35,144 nucleotides of DNA from Verrucomicrobiales bacterium (lineage in GTDB: Bacteria > Verrucomicrobiota > Verrucomicrobiia > Verrucomicrobiales > DEV007): the NCBI GenBank assembly GCA_029213025.1, contig JARGOZ010000070.1, positions 1 through 35,144 on the forward strand, given 5' to 3'. Every line of letters starts with the position of its first letter. Position 1 is the stretch's first letter. The position numbers and the translations under genes were made by a program. Below the pieces are notes generated by a model. It was not told the origin of the DNA and did no database searches. It was given only the letters and a program-made list of their open reading frames with translations. Below are positions 33,637 through 35,144 of this stretch, piece after piece.

Positions 33637-34712
33637 TATCCGGGAAATACTGGGCGAGTGAAGAGGTCGACATCCGGCTGAATCCGGCGGTTTCGTTTGA
33701 TACAGGCGAACTACGTAAATCTATACTGGAGCGGGGAATTTCATCCAGTGTAGTGTTGGCCACTTCCGGGTCGTCCGGTCGACCGCGATGGGTTGTTTTG
33801 TCCAAAGATGCGCTGTTAGTTTCTGCCAAACATGTCAATGAATGGTGCGGGATTACTGAAGAAGATATTTGGCTGGGCGGGCTTTCCACCTTTCATGTGG
33901 GTGGACTGGGGATTTACTGTCGGGCGTATCTTTCGCGCTCGAAAGTCCTGCCGTTTCCGTGGAATCGATGGACACGAGACGGGAGCACTTTTCTCGAAGC
34001 GGTTCGTGGGGCTACTCTTACCTCGCTGACACCCGTTCACCTTCACGACTTGGTGACAGCGAAGGTGAAGTGCCCGGCGTCACTGCGGGGAGTTTTTATT
34101 GGTGGCGGGGCTCTGTCGACCGGTTTGGCGGGCAAGGCGACGGAGTTGGGATGGCCGTTGTGGACCACTTACGGTATGACAGAGGCATGCTCGCAAATCG
34201 CTACTTCCCTGGAGGGCTCGACAGATTTTTTGCCGGTACTACCTCACTGGGAAACGGTAGTTTCGGACAACGGTGAATTACAGATCAAGGGTGCGTCACT
34301 GATGAGTGGGTATTTTGATGAACACGGACAGTGGCTAACCGGTATCGGCGAAGACGGTTTCTATACGACCGGCGATCTGGTGGAGCTGCAGAACTCGCAG
34401 CTTCGGCCGATAGGTAGAGCTGATGATCTGGTGAAAATTCTGGGAGAACTGGTTTCTCCTCTGAAACTGGAGAATGCGTTGTCACAAATTGTCGATCAGA
34501 GGGTTGTGATCCTGGTTATACCCGAGCCGAGAAGGGGGGCTGTTCTTCGCGCGGTGTTTGAAGGCGAAATCCCGAAAGCAGTAGAGGAATGGAATCAAAA
34601 CCTACCTCCGTTTGAGAAAATCGACAGCTTTCACTGCACTACAGATTTTCCCAGAACGGAAGTAGGTAAAATTGACCGGATCGCCCTCGCTGAGAGTCTG
34701 GGGTTTCTATAG
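33618..34712 (+). CDS. menE: o-succinylbenzoate-CoA ligase MenE
   Basis: MenE activates o-succinylbenzoate with ATP and CoA. The 364-residue protein has adenylate-forming enzyme motifs: TSGSSGRPRWV (49-59, A3), YGMTEACSQ (185-193, A5), TGDL (A7), GRADDLVKILGE (266-277, A8), and a C-terminal 'PRTEVGKIDR' with the A10 lysine. It is shorter than the 450-500 residues of typical MenE, because the N-terminal part before A3 is only about 45 residues. A GGAGG lies 7 nt before the ATG, which overlaps the end of menC by 19 nt. It ends tail to tail with the aldo/keto reductase gene, sharing CTATAG. Confidence 0.92.
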   Translation: MDATELISGKYWASEEVDIRLNPAVSFDTGELRKSILERGISSSVVLATSGSSGRPRWVVLSKDALLVSAKHVNEWCGITEEDIWLGGLSTFHVGGLGIYCRAYLSRSKVLPFPWNRWTRDGSTFLEAVRGATLTSLTPVHLHDLVTAKVKCPASLRGVFIGGGALSTGLAGKATELGWPLWTTYGMTEACSQIATSLEGSTDFLPVLPHWETVVSDNGELQIKGASLMSGYFDEHGQWLTGIGEDGFYTTGDLVELQNSQLRPIGRADDLVKILGELVSPLKLENALSQIVDQRVVILVIPEPRRGAVLRAVFEGEIPKAVEEWNQNLPPFEKIDSFHCTTDFPRTEVGKIDRIALAESLGFL

Positions 34713-35144
34713 TCTTCTCAATCCGTCTTCAGTCATCGGATTGGGGATGTCCCGGTCGATTTCGTCGATTCGTGCGAGGGTTTCTTCGTCGAGAATCAAA
34801 TCGGACGCTGCGAGACTTTCTTTGAGCTGCTCAGTGGAAGTCGCGCCGATAATCGTCGAGGCGACAAAATCGTGCTGCTTACTCCAGGCCGTCGCCAGAG
34901 TAGTCACGCTGATACCCAGATCGCTTGCAATCGCACTGAGTCTGGCGGTGGTCTCCAGAGTGCGGTCGTTGACAAAGCGTTTCGCCATTGCCTTCTGGCG
35001 GGGACCGCCATCGGTCAGGTAGCCGGAAAAGCGGGCTCCCTTCGGAAGTTGCCCGTCATTGTATTTGCCACACAATACCCCGCCACCGAGCGGAGAATAC
35101 GGCAATAAACTGATACCTTCCTGGCGGCAAACCTGGGCGAGTTC
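34707..35144 (-). CDS. Aldo/keto reductase (C-terminal part, runs off window)
   Basis: The 145 visible codons encode the C-terminal half of an aldo/keto reductase. 'ISLLPYSPLGGGVLCGKY' is the typical beta7 region after the active site, 'GISVTTLATAWSKQHDFVAS' follows, and the NADP-binding 'TIIGATSTEQLKESLAA' is intact. The catalytic Tyr/His are beyond the window edge. There is no start codon within the window: the frame stays open to base 35144. It converges with menE. Confidence 0.92.
   Translation of the reverse strand, partial: ELAQVCRQEGISLLPYSPLGGGVLCGKYNDGQLPKGARFSGYLTDGGPRQKAMAKRFVNDRTLETTARLSAIASDLGISVTTLATAWSKQHDFVASTIIGATSTEQLKESLAASDLILDEETLARIDEIDRDIPNPMTEDGLRRL

Overview
The window looks like a chromosomal segment of a free-living Gram-negative bacterium, most likely a member of the Verrucomicrobiota (moderate confidence). 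The clues are a short secretin-N1-type exported protein with a 'YNPATSxLIVRNT'-like core, a fur-sufCBD operon, two Gfo/Idh/MocA oxidoreductases, an exported ceramidase-like protein, DUF58 and giant TPR/PQQ proteins, and a compact menACE cluster. Genes are dense. I see no rRNA, tRNA, transposase or CRISPR.

Layout. 54-1771 (+): a lipoprotein substrate-binding protein and an ATPase of a PhnD/PhnC-type ABC importer, with no permease in view. 6355-1768 (-): a Fur/PerR regulator followed by sufC, sufB, a Uma2-family nuclease gene and sufD, tightly spaced, with a PerR-like operator upstream. 6670-9042 (+): an exported secretin-N1-like protein and an exported neutral-ceramidase-like protein. 15498-9089 (-): a giant exported TPR/PQQ-propeller protein, a DUF58 protein and a Gfo/Idh/MocA oxidoreductase.

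15.5-30.5 kb is an accessory island resembling an NTP- and nucleotide-centred conflict (defence) locus. It has two halves. The left half has a nucleoside-deoxyribosyltransferase-like/NUDIX fusion (+), an Hsp70/actin-like ATPase (-) and a 1583-residue polyprotein (-) with the order class-3 lipase, two TIR-like domains, SLOG, macro-like domain, CHAT protease. The right half has a BioF2-like GNAT (+) and a three-gene operon (-) made of a large beta-rich/helical protein, a MoxR AAA+ ATPase and a degenerate vWA protein. This matches the logic of MoxR-vWA ternary conflict systems. The left-half domains mostly belong to families that handle NAD-, ADP-ribose- or nucleotide-type ligands, and the CHAT protease could release or activate the lipase. 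That is inference.

A striking feature is a dispersed family of short tandem repeats. A conserved 12-nt core, ACAGGGTAC followed by RRT, repeats exactly every 22 bp in arrays of 2-3. There are five arrays (11 copies): inside the sufD coding region, upstream of the secretin-like gene, and at the left edge, middle and right edge of the conflict island. I do not recognise the family.

30487-34712: a second Gfo/Idh/MocA oxidoreductase (-), then menA-menC-menE (+) with overlapping translational coupling for menaquinone synthesis. A partial aldo/keto reductase (-) runs off the right edge.
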